A DNA stretch of 64,000 nucleotides from Amycolatopsis umgeniensis (GTDB lineage: Bacteria > Actinomycetota > Actinomycetes > Mycobacteriales > Pseudonocardiaceae): positions 5,394,001-5,458,000 of the forward strand of contig NZ_JACHMX010000001.1 in the NCBI RefSeq assembly GCF_014205155.1, read 5' to 3'. A program made the translations under genes and the position numbers. Position 1 is the stretch's first letter. Every line of letters starts with the position of its first letter. This document shows, in pieces, positions 42,655 through 50,600 of the stretch. Below the pieces are notes generated by a model, which made no database searches, was not told the origin of the DNA, and saw nothing but the letters and a program-made list of their open reading frames with translations.

Positions 42655-44418
42655 ATGCTGACCGCTGAGTTGATCGTCGACAGCCGTTTTCCCTCGGAAC
42701 CCGCGCTCTCCCCGGACGGGAACTGGGTCGCCTACCAGGTCTCGACCATCACGAAGGGCGTCCCCGAGATCTGGCTCGCCGCCGTGGACGGCAGCGAGAA
42801 GCCCCGGAAGCTGGCTGAAGGGTCCTCGCCCCAGTGGTCCGCGGATGCCCTCTATTTCCTCCGGGACGGCCGTGTCCGTTCGGGGGACGAGGAACTGTTC
42901 GCTTGGCGGAGTGAGATCTCCGGGTTCCTTCCGCTGCACGACCGGATCGTGTTCATCGCCGAGGACGAGACCCCCGCGCCGGCCGTCTGGGTCTGGAGTG
43001 AGAGCCTCCGCCCGGCGCGGCTGCGGGGTTTCGACCCGCGTACCGGCGAGATCGAGACGCTGGTCGAGGACCACGTCGTCGCGGTTGCCCGCCGTCCGGA
43101 CGACAAGGCGCTCGCCGTCGTCACCTGGCCGACGCCGGAGCTCGAACCGGGCGGTCTCGAACCCCGGCTTTCCTTGCTGGACCTGGAAACCGGTGAGCGG
43201 CGCGACCTCGGCCAGGTCGCGTTCGAAGCCGCCGGCCCCGTTTGGTGGCGGGAAGAGGACGGCTGGCACATCGCGTATCTCGGGAATCCGGAGCCGGTGG
43301 GTGGCCGGGCGGTCTTCGACGTCGCCGTGGAAACGGGGGAACATCGGAACCTGACCGAGGAATCGACCTGTCCGGTCAAGCTCGCGCAGGTCGATTCCGG
43401 TGCTCCTCTGGTGCTCGTCGCCGACGGGCTCGACACTGCCCTCCATCGGCTCGGGTCCGGCGAAGTGTCGTTCTGGCGTGGGCAAGCCGACGCGGTGGCC
43501 TCGAACGGCGAGATCGTGGTCACCGTGCTGAGCACCGCGTACGAGCCGAAAGATGTCCATTGTGGACCGATCGGCGAGCCGTTGACACGGGTCAGCGACA
43601 CGGCACCGGAATTCGCCGGGATTTCCTGGGGCTCCCAGGAGCGGTTGTCCTACAAGGCGTCCGACGGCCTCGCGTTGGACGGCCTGCTCGTTCTGCCGCC
43701 GGGAAAGACCCGGGGCGAAGGACCTTTCTCGCTCATCACGGTGCCGCACGGCGGACCTTACGACCGGTCCGCGGACCGCTTCCATCTCGGCTGGTTCCCG
43801 TCCGCGCAGTGGCTGGCCCTGGCAGGGCACGCTGTCTTCCTGCCGAATCCCCGTGGGGGACAAGGTCATGGGCATGAATTCGCCGCTTCCGTCGCGGGGC
43901 GGGTAGGCCTGGAGGAATGGAGCGATCTCGAGACCGGGATCGATCTCCTCATCGCCGAAGGAGTGGCCGATCCGGAGCGGCTCGGGATCGTGGGCGGGAG
44001 TCACGGCGGATTCATGACGGCCTGGGCCGTCGGACAGACCCGCCGGTTCAAGGCGGCGCTGACGGTGGCCGGGATCTGTGACTGGGGAATGCTCGCCGCG
44101 ACCGGTGAACTCGGTCCGCTGACGGAAGCCGCGCATGGCGGGAGTATCGGCTGGGAAGGGGCAGGCCCGCACCGGCACGATCAGCTCAGCCCGATCTCCT
44201 ACGCGTCGAAGATCGAGACCCCCGTGCTGATCGTGCACGGTGCGGAAGACACGAACGTCCCGTTGTCCCAGGCGGAGTTCTTCCACCGCGCGCTACGCCA
44301 CTTCGGCGTCGAACACGACCTCGTCGTGTATCCCGGCGAAGGGCACTCGCTCCGCGGGCGGGAGCACCAGCTGGACCTGCTCCGCCGCTCTCGCGAATGG
44401 TTCGCCCGGCTGCTCTAG
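42655..44418 (+). CDS. S9-family serine peptidase (acyl-peptide hydrolase type)
   Basis: 587-residue cytoplasmic prolyl oligopeptidase-family enzyme. N-terminal beta-propeller (~residues 1-330, repeats such as SPDGNWVAYQVSTI) and a C-terminal alpha/beta hydrolase: LITVPHGGPYDRSADRF, nucleophile Ser in GIVGGSHGGFMTAW, Asp in VHGAEDTNVP, His in YPGEGHSLRG. Such enzymes release acylated or other amino-terminal residues from short peptides. It starts 4 bp after the SRPBCC gene and may be in the same transcript; it converges with the VOC gene with a 4-bp overlap. Confidence 0.92.
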   Translation: MLTAELIVDSRFPSEPALSPDGNWVAYQVSTITKGVPEIWLAAVDGSEKPRKLAEGSSPQWSADALYFLRDGRVRSGDEELFAWRSEISGFLPLHDRIVFIAEDETPAPAVWVWSESLRPARLRGFDPRTGEIETLVEDHVVAVARRPDDKALAVVTWPTPELEPGGLEPRLSLLDLETGERRDLGQVAFEAAGPVWWREEDGWHIAYLGNPEPVGGRAVFDVAVETGEHRNLTEESTCPVKLAQVDSGAPLVLVADGLDTALHRLGSGEVSFWRGQADAVASNGEIVVTVLSTAYEPKDVHCGPIGEPLTRVSDTAPEFAGISWGSQERLSYKASDGLALDGLLVLPPGKTRGEGPFSLITVPHGGPYDRSADRFHLGWFPSAQWLALAGHAVFLPNPRGGQGHGHEFAASVAGRVGLEEWSDLETGIDLLIAEGVADPERLGIVGGSHGGFMTAWAVGQTRRFKAALTVAGICDWGMLAATGELGPLTEAAHGGSIGWEGAGPHRHDQLSPISYASKIETPVLIVHGAEDTNVPLSQAEFFHRALRHFGVEHDLVVYPGEGHSLRGREHQLDLLRRSREWFARLL

Positions 44419-44855
44419 CTCCAGTCGGCCTGCGGCTCACCAGGAATGTGCGTGCCGAAAGTCCATTCGTATCCCTCGAGATCGTCGACCCGGCAACGGT
44501 AGTTGCCCCATTCGGTGTTCGCCGGTTCCCAGACCGGCTTCGCCCCGGCTTCGATGGCAGACGTGAAGACGGCGTCCACGGCCTCTTGCGTCGCAAGACT
44601 GACGTAGAGGCCGTGGCCGACGGTCTCCCCCTTGCGGGTCGCGCGGTCGTAGTCGTCCTCCGCGCTGAACACGATGATCGAGGCCCCGCCGCGACGCAGT
44701 TCGGCGTGCTGGATCAGGCCCTTGTCGTCGGGGAACTCCATGAGGGTCTCGAAGCCGAAGGCCTGTTCGAGCCAGCGAAGTGCCTTCGGCGCGTCGCGGT
44801 AGGCGAGGTAGGAGTGGAGGGAAGCGGGACGGGCGGTGGTTTCGGTCATGGGCAC
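44415..44855 (-). CDS. VOC-family (glyoxalase/bleomycin-resistance fold) protein
   Basis: 146-residue protein with the paired beta-alpha-beta-beta-beta modules of the vicinal oxygen chelate fold: SYLAYRDAPKALRWLEQAFGFETLMEFPDDKG, IQHAELRRGGASIIVFSAED, 'GLYVSLATQEAVDAVFTSAIEAGAKPVWEPANTEWGNYRCRVDDLEGYEWTFGTH'. It is close to the PhnB/YdcJ-like branch, which lacks proven activity in most cases. It lies 36 bp downstream of the ECF sigma gene on the same strand. Confidence 0.87.
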   Translation of the reverse strand: MPMTETTARPASLHSYLAYRDAPKALRWLEQAFGFETLMEFPDDKGLIQHAELRRGGASIIVFSAEDDYDRATRKGETVGHGLYVSLATQEAVDAVFTSAIEAGAKPVWEPANTEWGNYRCRVDDLEGYEWTFGTHIPGEPQADWS

Positions 44856-44891
44856 AGCTTGGCGACCAATGCGGACACCTGCGGTCCTCGA

Positions 44892-45818
44892 TCAGGGAAT
44901 CTTTCCCGGCAATCCGAACCGGGTCGGATCGGCGGTCAGGAACGACACGACTTCGGCGATCTTCGTGCCGTGCAGCGTGACGAGGTCGAGCCCGCCGGGG
45001 ATGTAGGCGTTCTCGGTGTCGTCCCACAGGTAGGTGCCGAACGCGAGTTGCCCGTTCGCGCGCGCCGGGAGCAACCGCCACTCCCTGGTCAGCGGGCCGT
45101 CGCGCAGAAACGCGCGGATGGCGTCGTGTCCCTGATACCACTCGGGCAGCGGCGGCATGCTGTACCTGGCGTCTTCGGTGAGCATCGCGACGATGGCGTC
45201 GACGTCCCGGCTCTCCCAAGCCGCGACGTATCTGCCCGCCACTTCGCGAACGTCGCCGATCGGCGCCGTCTCCCCGGGAAGCCGCACGACCTTGCGGGCG
45301 CGTTGCAGCGCGCTGTTGACCGACGCGACCGTGGTCTCCAGCTGGTCGGCGACCTCTTGCGCGGAGAACTGCAGCACCTCGCGAAGCACGAGCACCGCCC
45401 GCTGCGACGCGGACAGGCGCTGCAACGCCGCGACGAAGGCCAGCTCGATGTTCTCGCGGATCAGGAACCCGGCTTCGGGCCCCTGATCCGGATACGGCTC
45501 GAGCCAGACGCGTTCGGTTCCCGGCGCGTCCGGACCCAGGTCGGTGGGCAGCTCGCGACGACCTCGGCGCTCGATCGCGGTCAGGCACCGGTTCGTGGCG
45601 ATCTTGTAGAGCCACGGCCGGATCGAGCCGCGGCCGTCGAAGCGTCCGAGACTCGTCCAGGCGCGGACGAGCGTTTCCTGCAGCGCGTCGTCCGCGTCGT
45701 GCACCGAACCGAGCATGCGGTAACAGTGCGCGTGCACCTCACCGCGGAACGGGGCGACCAGCCGCCCGAAAGCGGCCGAGTCGCCCGCCTGCGCGGTCTC
45801 GAGCAGTGTCTCCGCCAT
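44892..45818 (-). CDS. ECF sigma factor with SnoaL-like C-terminal domain
   Basis: 308-residue sigma-70-family protein: region 2 ([38 protein letters not shown]), region 4 ([43 protein letters not shown]), and a C-terminal SnoaL-like fold ([38 protein letters not shown]). ECF groups with this extension (ECF41/ECF56, SigJ/SigG types) regulate themselves through the extra domain and not through an anti-sigma factor, and none is encoded nearby. The VOC gene follows directly. Confidence 0.9.
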   Translation of the reverse strand: MAETLLETAQAGDSAAFGRLVAPFRGEVHAHCYRMLGSVHDADDALQETLVRAWTSLGRFDGRGSIRPWLYKIATNRCLTAIERRGRRELPTDLGPDAPGTERVWLEPYPDQGPEAGFLIRENIELAFVAALQRLSASQRAVLVLREVLQFSAQEVADQLETTVASVNSALQRARKVVRLPGETAPIGDVREVAGRYVAAWESRDVDAIVAMLTEDARYSMPPLPEWYQGHDAIRAFLRDGPLTREWRLLPARANGQLAFGTYLWDDTENAYIPGGLDLVTLHGTKIAEVVSFLTADPTRFGLPGKIP

Positions 45819-45834
45819 CGCCTCGCCTCCAGGC

Positions 45835-46458
45835 TCACCACAGTAGGCGGATTCCGAGCACGGTGATCAGCGCGCTGGAGGCGAGCGCGGTGACCAGTCG
45901 TCCGCGACGCCCGGTCAACGCCTTGCCGAGTACCGCGCCGCCACCCGCGAGGAACAGTTGCCAGCTGGCCGAAGCCGCGAACGCCGCGAGCACGAACACC
46001 ACGTGCTCCGCTCCGGTCGCCACGGCCATGTCCTCGCTGCCGAGGACGAGCGCCGCGAAATAGACCACCGTCGTCGGGTTCAGCAGCGTGATCCCGAGCA
46101 GGCTCACGTAGGCCTTCAGCGGTCCGATCACGACCGGCTGGCTCACTTCGGCCTTCGCCCAGGCGCGGAAATCCCGGACCCCGGTGAATCCGATGTGGAC
46201 GGCCAGCCCGAGCAGCACCACCACCGAAACCCACCGCAGCGGTTCGGCGATCGGTTGGATGACCGGGATGAGCTTGCTGCCGCCGAGCACTGCGACCAGG
46301 GCATAGAGGCCGTCGGCCGTCGCGACGCCCAAGGCGGCGTACGCGCCGATCTTGAGCCCCGACCTCGCCGTCAGCACCACCAGATAGGTCGCGACCGCGC
46401 CCACCGGGATGGCGATGCCATACCCGGCGAGCAGGCCCGCGACGAGCGCGGCGCTCAC
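45835..46458 (-). CDS. LysE/RhtB-family amino acid exporter
   Basis: 207-residue membrane protein with six hydrophobic segments: [52 protein letters not shown] matches the N-terminal LysE signature (GxxxPG-like, here GIAIPVGAV), and '[23 protein letters not shown]' holds the conserved NP of the second half. Members export amino acids or their derivatives. Upstream of the ECF gene by 16 bp on the same strand, so possibly one transcript. Confidence 0.88.
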   Translation of the reverse strand: MSAALVAGLLAGYGIAIPVGAVATYLVVLTARSGLKIGAYAALGVATADGLYALVAVLGGSKLIPVIQPIAEPLRWVSVVVLLGLAVHIGFTGVRDFRAWAKAEVSQPVVIGPLKAYVSLLGITLLNPTTVVYFAALVLGSEDMAVATGAEHVVFVLAAFAASASWQLFLAGGGAVLGKALTGRRGRLVTALASSALITVLGIRLLW

Positions 46459-46614
46459 GGTCGGACTGGTGTCGGCCTCCGACCGGTCCCGGCCTGCTGC
46501 TGCACCCGCACCCGTCGGTGGACGGAGGGTTTCGGCAGGAAGGCGCGGGTCGAAGTCATGTGCAGAAGGATGCGAACGGACGGCCCCGCGCGCAACACAA
46601 TTAACGAGGCGAGC

Positions 46615-46953
46615 TCAGACGCCGGTCGTCTGCAGAACGGCGTCCAGGTCGGCCAGCAGCCGCGCTTTCGGCCGGGCGCCGACGGTCGTCCACACTGGAC
46701 TCCCGTCGCGGAACAGGATCAGCGTCGGCAAGGACATGACCTGATAATTCCGTGCCGTGAGAGGGTTCTCGTCGGAATTCAGCTTGCGGATGATCAGCAC
46801 GTCGGCGCGCTCTTCGGCGATCTGGGCGAGCACCGGCGTGATCATGTGGCAAGGCGGGCACCATTGCGCCCAGAAGTCCACCAGCACCGGCTTGTCCTGG
46901 TCCAGGACGAGTTCTCGGAAGGTTTCGTCGGTGACGACAGAAAGGGATGACAT
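46615..46953 (-). CDS. Thioredoxin with WCPPC active site
   Basis: 112-residue thioredoxin: LVDFWAQWCPPCHMITPVLAQIAEE with redox cysteines 32 and 35. The dipeptide between them is PP in place of the usual GP, which should alter its redox potential. The cis-Pro loop (SLPTLILF) is intact. ATG 46953 overlaps the MerR-gene stop (TGATG) with a GAGGAGA site, so it is translated from the same mRNA as the regulator. Confidence 0.93.
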   Translation of the reverse strand: MSSLSVVTDETFRELVLDQDKPVLVDFWAQWCPPCHMITPVLAQIAEERADVLIIRKLNSDENPLTARNYQVMSLPTLILFRDGSPVWTTVGARPKARLLADLDAVLQTTGV

Positions 46954-47348
46954 CAGGTCTCCTCGTTTCCCTGGATGACGACGCACGGACCCGGCGGCGT
47001 CTTCAACGCGCCCGCCAACTTGGCCAGCAGGCTGTCCCGCGCTTCGTTGAGCCTGGCCAGACAGGCGTCCACCTCGGCGAGTTTGCGTTGGTAGACCTCG
47101 ATCGAATCGGCGCACGAGTCGCCGCTTTCGTGGCCGGCGCGGAGGCATTCGACGAAAGGCCTGGTGTCTTCGAGGCTGAGCCCGACCGCTTGCAGGGTCA
47201 GGATCTCGTTGACCAGACGGTAATCGTCTTCGTCGTACTCCCGGTATCCGTTCGACGCGCGCCGTGCGTCGAGAAGCCCTTGTGACTCATAGAAACGCAG
47301 CGCGCGGGTGGTGGTTCCGGTACGCGCGGCGAGTTCGCCGATCCGCAT
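46953..47348 (-). CDS. MerR-family regulator coupled to thioredoxin
   Basis: 131-residue MerR protein: MRIGELAARTGTTTRALRFYESQGLL and SNGYREYDEDDYRLVNEILTLQAVGLSLEDTRPFVECLRAG form the winged helix, followed by the dimer helix (YQRKLAEVDACLARLNEARDSLLAKL). Cysteines lie in ECLRAGHESGDSC, DACLARL and GPCVV; the SoxR iron-sulfur cluster spacing is absent. The coupled thioredoxin suggests a thiol or oxidant sensor. ATG 47348 is the family start and sits at the predicted transcription start. Confidence 0.9.
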   Translation of the reverse strand: MRIGELAARTGTTTRALRFYESQGLLDARRASNGYREYDEDDYRLVNEILTLQAVGLSLEDTRPFVECLRAGHESGDSCADSIEVYQRKLAEVDACLARLNEARDSLLAKLAGALKTPPGPCVVIQGNEET

Positions 47349-47355
47349 GGTCCCG

Positions 47356-47389
47356 AGCGTAAACCTTGACCCTGGCGTCAAGGCAAAAC
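47356..47389 (-). promoter_or_regulatory. MerR-type promoter with 19-bp spacer and dyad
   Basis: On the minus strand: TTGCCT (47386-47381) and TACGCT (47361-47356) separated by 19 bp, the elongated spacer typical of MerR-activated promoters. The spacer holds the dyad CCTTGAC-N6-GTCAAGG (47364-47383). The ATG at 47348 lies 7 bp past the -10, so the merR-trx mRNA should be leaderless. Confidence 0.65.
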
Positions 47390-47393
47390 CTGT

Positions 47394-47789
47394 TCAGCCG
47401 TCGAGATCGACCCGGATGGTGAGCAGATCCGTGCCGATCGCCTGGACGGCGGCGCTGTTGAACCTGGGCAGGGCCTTCAGCCGGGCGCGGGGGTCGTCGT
47501 CCGGGAGCAGCCGCGCCGTGCCGGTGTGCAACTGGCCCTTGAGCCGGAGCCGGACCCGCGGATCGGCCTGGATGTTGCGGACGTAGTGCGACTTCTCGCC
47601 GAACTCCGAGACGATCCAGAACTCGCGGCCCACCCGGCGCCCACCGATCGGCGTCTGCCGGGGCACCCCGGACTTGCGTCCCGTGGTCTCGAGGATCGGC
47701 TGGTTCGGCAGCCGGACGAGGAGCGGGTTGCCCACGTGCCGCTGGAACGTCGTGGCCACCCGGTGCTTGATCTCGTGAAAGCGCGACAT
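47394..47789 (-). CDS. DDN-family nitroreductase-like protein (deazaflavin F420 type)
   Basis: 131-residue split-barrel protein of the nitroreductase/DUF385 family: PILETTGRKSGVPRQTPIGGRRVGREFWIVSEFGEKSHYVRNIQADPRVRLRLKGQLHTGTARLLPDDDP. The TGRKSG and N-W/S-H-Y-V-RN-I pattern is that of F420H2-dependent DDN homologues, which reduce quinones or nitro compounds in mycobacteria. The cofactor is assumed from family membership. Upstream of the MerR promoter on the same strand; expression relationship unclear. Confidence 0.87.
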   Translation of the reverse strand: MSRFHEIKHRVATTFQRHVGNPLLVRLPNQPILETTGRKSGVPRQTPIGGRRVGREFWIVSEFGEKSHYVRNIQADPRVRLRLKGQLHTGTARLLPDDDPRARLKALPRFNSAAVQAIGTDLLTIRVDLDG

Positions 47790-47817
47790 GTGGCTCCTGA
47801 AGTTCGAAGAGGGGGTT

Positions 47818-48468
47818 CTAGGTCAAGGTTGCCCGACGCATCAGCAGGCTGCATCGCTCACTGGGGTGTTCGACGCCGTCGTGCGGTCCGCGATCGAGCC
47901 GGGCGACGAGTTCGAGCCCCGCGGAGCGTGACGCCGCGATCTCGGCGTCCGGATCGAGGAAGCGGAAACTCAGCTCGACGTCGCGATCCCACCACGTGGC
48001 GAGGGTCTTCACCCCTCCGGCGGGGAAGTCGGGATCGCTGACGTGGAAGGAGAGCAGGACGTACCCGCCGGGCCGGAGCACCCGGGCGAATTCGCGATGG
48101 GCCGCCGCCCGGCGATCGTCGTCGAGGTGGATGGTCGCGTACAGGCAGACGAGTCCGGCCAGGGCTCCGTCGCGTACGGGTAGAGCCGTCATGTCGGCGG
48201 CACACGCGGGGAGCGAGGTGCGCCGTCGGACGGCTTCGCACATCGACGTCGAGAGATCCATGCCGACGACCCGCTGCCCACGAGCTGCCAGGTACGCGGC
48301 GATCTGCCCGGGCCCGCAGCCGACGTCCGCGACCGTTCCGTCCCGGACCAGCTCGGCGAAGGCACCGAGCAAGGCGCGGTCCAGTGGTTTGTGCCGGAGT
48401 TCGTCGCCCAGTTCCTCGGCGTACCGGTCGGCCACCAGGTCGTAGCTCCGGCGCGTCTGATCGGTCAC
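47818..48468 (-). CDS. Class I SAM-dependent methyltransferase
   Basis: 216-residue methyltransferase (Methyltransf_11/25 type): RSYDLVADRYAEELGDEL lead-in, motif I (TVADVGCGPGQIAAYLA), 'VVGMDLSTSMCEAVRR', and motif IV/post-I region (GLVCLYATIHLDDDRRAAAHREFARVLRPGGYVLLSFHV). Substrate not deducible. GTG 48468 is chosen since VTDQTRRSYD is the usual N-terminus and a TACCGT box precedes it; the longer frame would run into the divergent hydrolase gene. Confidence 0.88.
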   Translation of the reverse strand: MTDQTRRSYDLVADRYAEELGDELRHKPLDRALLGAFAELVRDGTVADVGCGPGQIAAYLAARGQRVVGMDLSTSMCEAVRRRTSLPACAADMTALPVRDGALAGLVCLYATIHLDDDRRAAAHREFARVLRPGGYVLLSFHVSDPDFPAGGVKTLATWWDRDVELSFRFLDPDAEIAASRSAGLELVARLDRGPHDGVEHPSERCSLLMRRATLT

Positions 48469-48475
48469 GATCGCC

Positions 48476-48495
48476 GACGGTACCGTCAGTACCCT
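48476..48495. promoter_or_regulatory. Compact divergent promoter with 12-bp palindrome
   Basis: Only 33 bp separate the starts at 48468 and 48502. GACGGTACCGTC (48476-48487) is a perfect palindrome containing a TACCGT -10-like box for the minus gene. TACCCT (48490-48495) is a -10-like box six bases before the plus-strand ATG. Both mRNAs would be leaderless and share one control site. Confidence 0.45.
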
Positions 48496-48501
48496 CGGCA
48501 C

Positions 48502-49344
48502 ATGGTGAACGAGTCCGACGTGGACCTGGGGGACGGGACCACACTGCACACGTACGACACGGGCGGGACCGGTCCGGTGGTCTTCTGGCACCACGGGACC
48601 CCGAACATCGGCGCTCCGCCGTCACCGTTGTTCCCCGCCGCCGAGCGGCTCGGGCTGAGGTGGGTCTCCTACGACCGGCCCGGCTACGGCGGTTCGTCGC
48701 CGCGGCCGGGGCGGGATGTCGCGTCGGCGTCGGCGGATGTCGCGAAGATCGCAGATGCCTTGGACATCGAGAAGTTCGCGGTCTTCGGCCATTCCGGCGG
48801 CGGACCGCACGCGTTCGCGTGCGCGGCGCTGATGCCGGAACGGGTGTCGGCGGTGGTCGGCGTCGCGAGCATGGCGCCGTACGGCGGCGACGGTCTGGAC
48901 TGGTTCGCGGGGATGAGCGCGGCGGGAGTCGGCTCCCTGACGGCGGCCTTGGCCGGACGGGCGGAAAAGGAGGCCTACGAGGCTTCGGCCGAGTACGACC
49001 CCGAGATGTTCACCGCGTCGGATCACGCGGCCTTGGCGGGTGACTGGAAGTGGTTCCTGGAGGTCGTCGGTCCCGCGATCGAGGGCGGGCCGGGCGGGTT
49101 GATCGCCGACGATCTCGCCTACGTTGCGCCGTGGGGGTTCCAGCCGTCCGATGTCACGGCCCCGGTTCTGCTCCTGCACGGCGGCGCGGACCGGATCGCG
49201 CCTTTCGCGCACGGGGAGTGGCTCGGCAAGCAGTGCGCCACGGCCGAGGTGCGCACTTTTCCGGAGGACGGGCACATCTCGGTCCTCCGCCACGGGGAAG
49301 CCGCACTGGAATGGGTGGCCGACCACCTGCCTCGCCAGGGGTAA
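48502..49344 (+). CDS. Alpha/beta hydrolase
   Basis: 280-residue hydrolase: oxyanion region VFWHHGTPNIGAPPSPL, YDRPGYGGSSPRPG, nucleophile Ser in FGHSGGGPHAFACAALMPERV, acid in LLHGGADRIAPF, and His in PEDGHISVLRHG. No signal peptide. Family members are esterases, lipases or epoxide-type hydrolases; the substrate is unknown. It diverges from the methyltransferase over 33 bp, so the pair may act in one pathway. Confidence 0.9.
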   Translation: MVNESDVDLGDGTTLHTYDTGGTGPVVFWHHGTPNIGAPPSPLFPAAERLGLRWVSYDRPGYGGSSPRPGRDVASASADVAKIADALDIEKFAVFGHSGGGPHAFACAALMPERVSAVVGVASMAPYGGDGLDWFAGMSAAGVGSLTAALAGRAEKEAYEASAEYDPEMFTASDHAALAGDWKWFLEVVGPAIEGGPGGLIADDLAYVAPWGFQPSDVTAPVLLLHGGADRIAPFAHGEWLGKQCATAEVRTFPEDGHISVLRHGEAALEWVADHLPRQG

Positions 49345-49404
49345 GAGGGCCCGCGCGAGTGTCGACCTAGACAGTCCGCACATCCGTCGCCCACTCACGA
49401 GCCA

Positions 49405-50520
49405 TCAGGCCGAAGGCCGCCCAGCACCGGTGTAGTCGTCGCCCTTCGAGTGATACGTGTGGATCTGGATCGCCTGGCCCTCGGTGGGCGCGTTGATCAT
49501 CAGGCCGTTCCCGAGGTACAGGCCGACGTGGTGGATCCGCGTCGCCGGGTTCCCGTAGAACACGAGATCGCCGAGCTTCGGCTCACCCGGCACCTGCGGC
49601 AGCGACCGGAACTGGCTGTCCGCGGTCCGCGGGAGCCCGACACCGGCTTCGTCGTAGGACGCCTTGGTGAGCCCGGAGCAGTCGAAGCCCGCCGCGCCCG
49701 CTTCCGGCCCGTTGCCGCCCCACACGTACGGGAGCCCGAGCTGGCCGAGGGCGAACCTGGTCGCCTTCACCGCGGGGCTGGATCCTCGCGCCGGGTCGAG
49801 GGACAGGGTCGCGTACAGCTGGGCGTTGCCGAGGACGCGCTGGCGGAACAGCTCGGCCTCGTTGCCCTTGCCGCCCTGATAACCGGCGATCGCCTTCCAC
49901 CAGCCGTTGCCGCCGCCGAGGTCGACTCCGGAGGCGCACAGCGCGCGACCGGCGGCGACCGAGGCGGAGTCGGGGTCGGCGAGCGCGGGCTTCGCGATGC
50001 CGGGGATCGACGTGCCGTGCTTCTTCCACTGCTGTGCCGAGAGGCCGAGCGGGTTGTCGCCGCCGCGTCCGTGGTTCGAGCTCGCCGCGCCGACCCCGGC
50101 CAGGGTGACCCAGGAGAGGTGGCAGTTCGGCTGCTCGCCGCGCAGGGCCAGCTCGCCGTTCGCGTAGCCGATCAGCGCTTTCGCCGGGATGTCGAGCGGT
50201 CCCGCGAGTTTGGTGGCCCACTCTTCGAGCGGCCGGGCGTCCTTTGGCGTTTCCTGGGCCTTGACCGGTGCGCTGACTTCGAGGACCGACGGACCCGCGC
50301 CGCCGCCGACGGTGGCCGGATCCTGGTTGGCGGCGGGGACGGGGACCTGCGCGATCCCGTCGGCGGGCGCCGGATCGTTGCCGCCCGCGAGCAGCCAGCC
50401 CGCCGTCGCGAGCCCCGCGACCAGCGGGAGGGCGACCAGGCTTCGCATCGCCACACCATGCGCCCAGGACTTCTTCGGGCTGGTTTCAGGCGCGCTCGGG
50501 GCGGACTCGGGCTCGGTCAC
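49405..50520 (-). CDS. NlpC/P60 cell-wall peptidase with degenerate transglycosylase-like domain
   Basis: 371-residue type II membrane protein: a short cytoplasmic leader, one TM (SLVALPLVAGLATAGWLLAGG), a linker, a lytic-transglycosylase-like domain (IPAKALIGYANGELALRGEQPNCHLSWVTLAGVGAASSNHGRGG), then NlpC/P60 with nucleophile Cys281 (GFDCSGL) and His in IHHVGLYLGNG. NlpC/P60 enzymes cut peptidoglycan stem peptides. The usual catalytic Glu of the transglycosylase loop (ESNHG in relatives) reads SSNHG here. GTG 50520 is taken as the start; longer alternatives would nearly reach birA. Divergent from birA. Confidence 0.87.
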   Translation of the reverse strand: MTEPESAPSAPETSPKKSWAHGVAMRSLVALPLVAGLATAGWLLAGGNDPAPADGIAQVPVPAANQDPATVGGGAGPSVLEVSAPVKAQETPKDARPLEEWATKLAGPLDIPAKALIGYANGELALRGEQPNCHLSWVTLAGVGAASSNHGRGGDNPLGLSAQQWKKHGTSIPGIAKPALADPDSASVAAGRALCASGVDLGGGNGWWKAIAGYQGGKGNEAELFRQRVLGNAQLYATLSLDPARGSSPAVKATRFALGQLGLPYVWGGNGPEAGAAGFDCSGLTKASYDEAGVGLPRTADSQFRSLPQVPGEPKLGDLVFYGNPATRIHHVGLYLGNGLMINAPTEGQAIQIHTYHSKGDDYTGAGRPSA

Positions 50521-50600
50521 GCCGTCCAGGTTATTGGAGACCACCTCTGCGTAACGAGCGAACGCCTTGCACGTTAGGGGGACTCTCATATTCTGGGCAG

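Noticed and set aside
46459..46614. tRNA or small gene between lysE and trx
   Set aside because: No cloverleaf pairing or T-loop sequence; the frames are short and lack ribosome sites.
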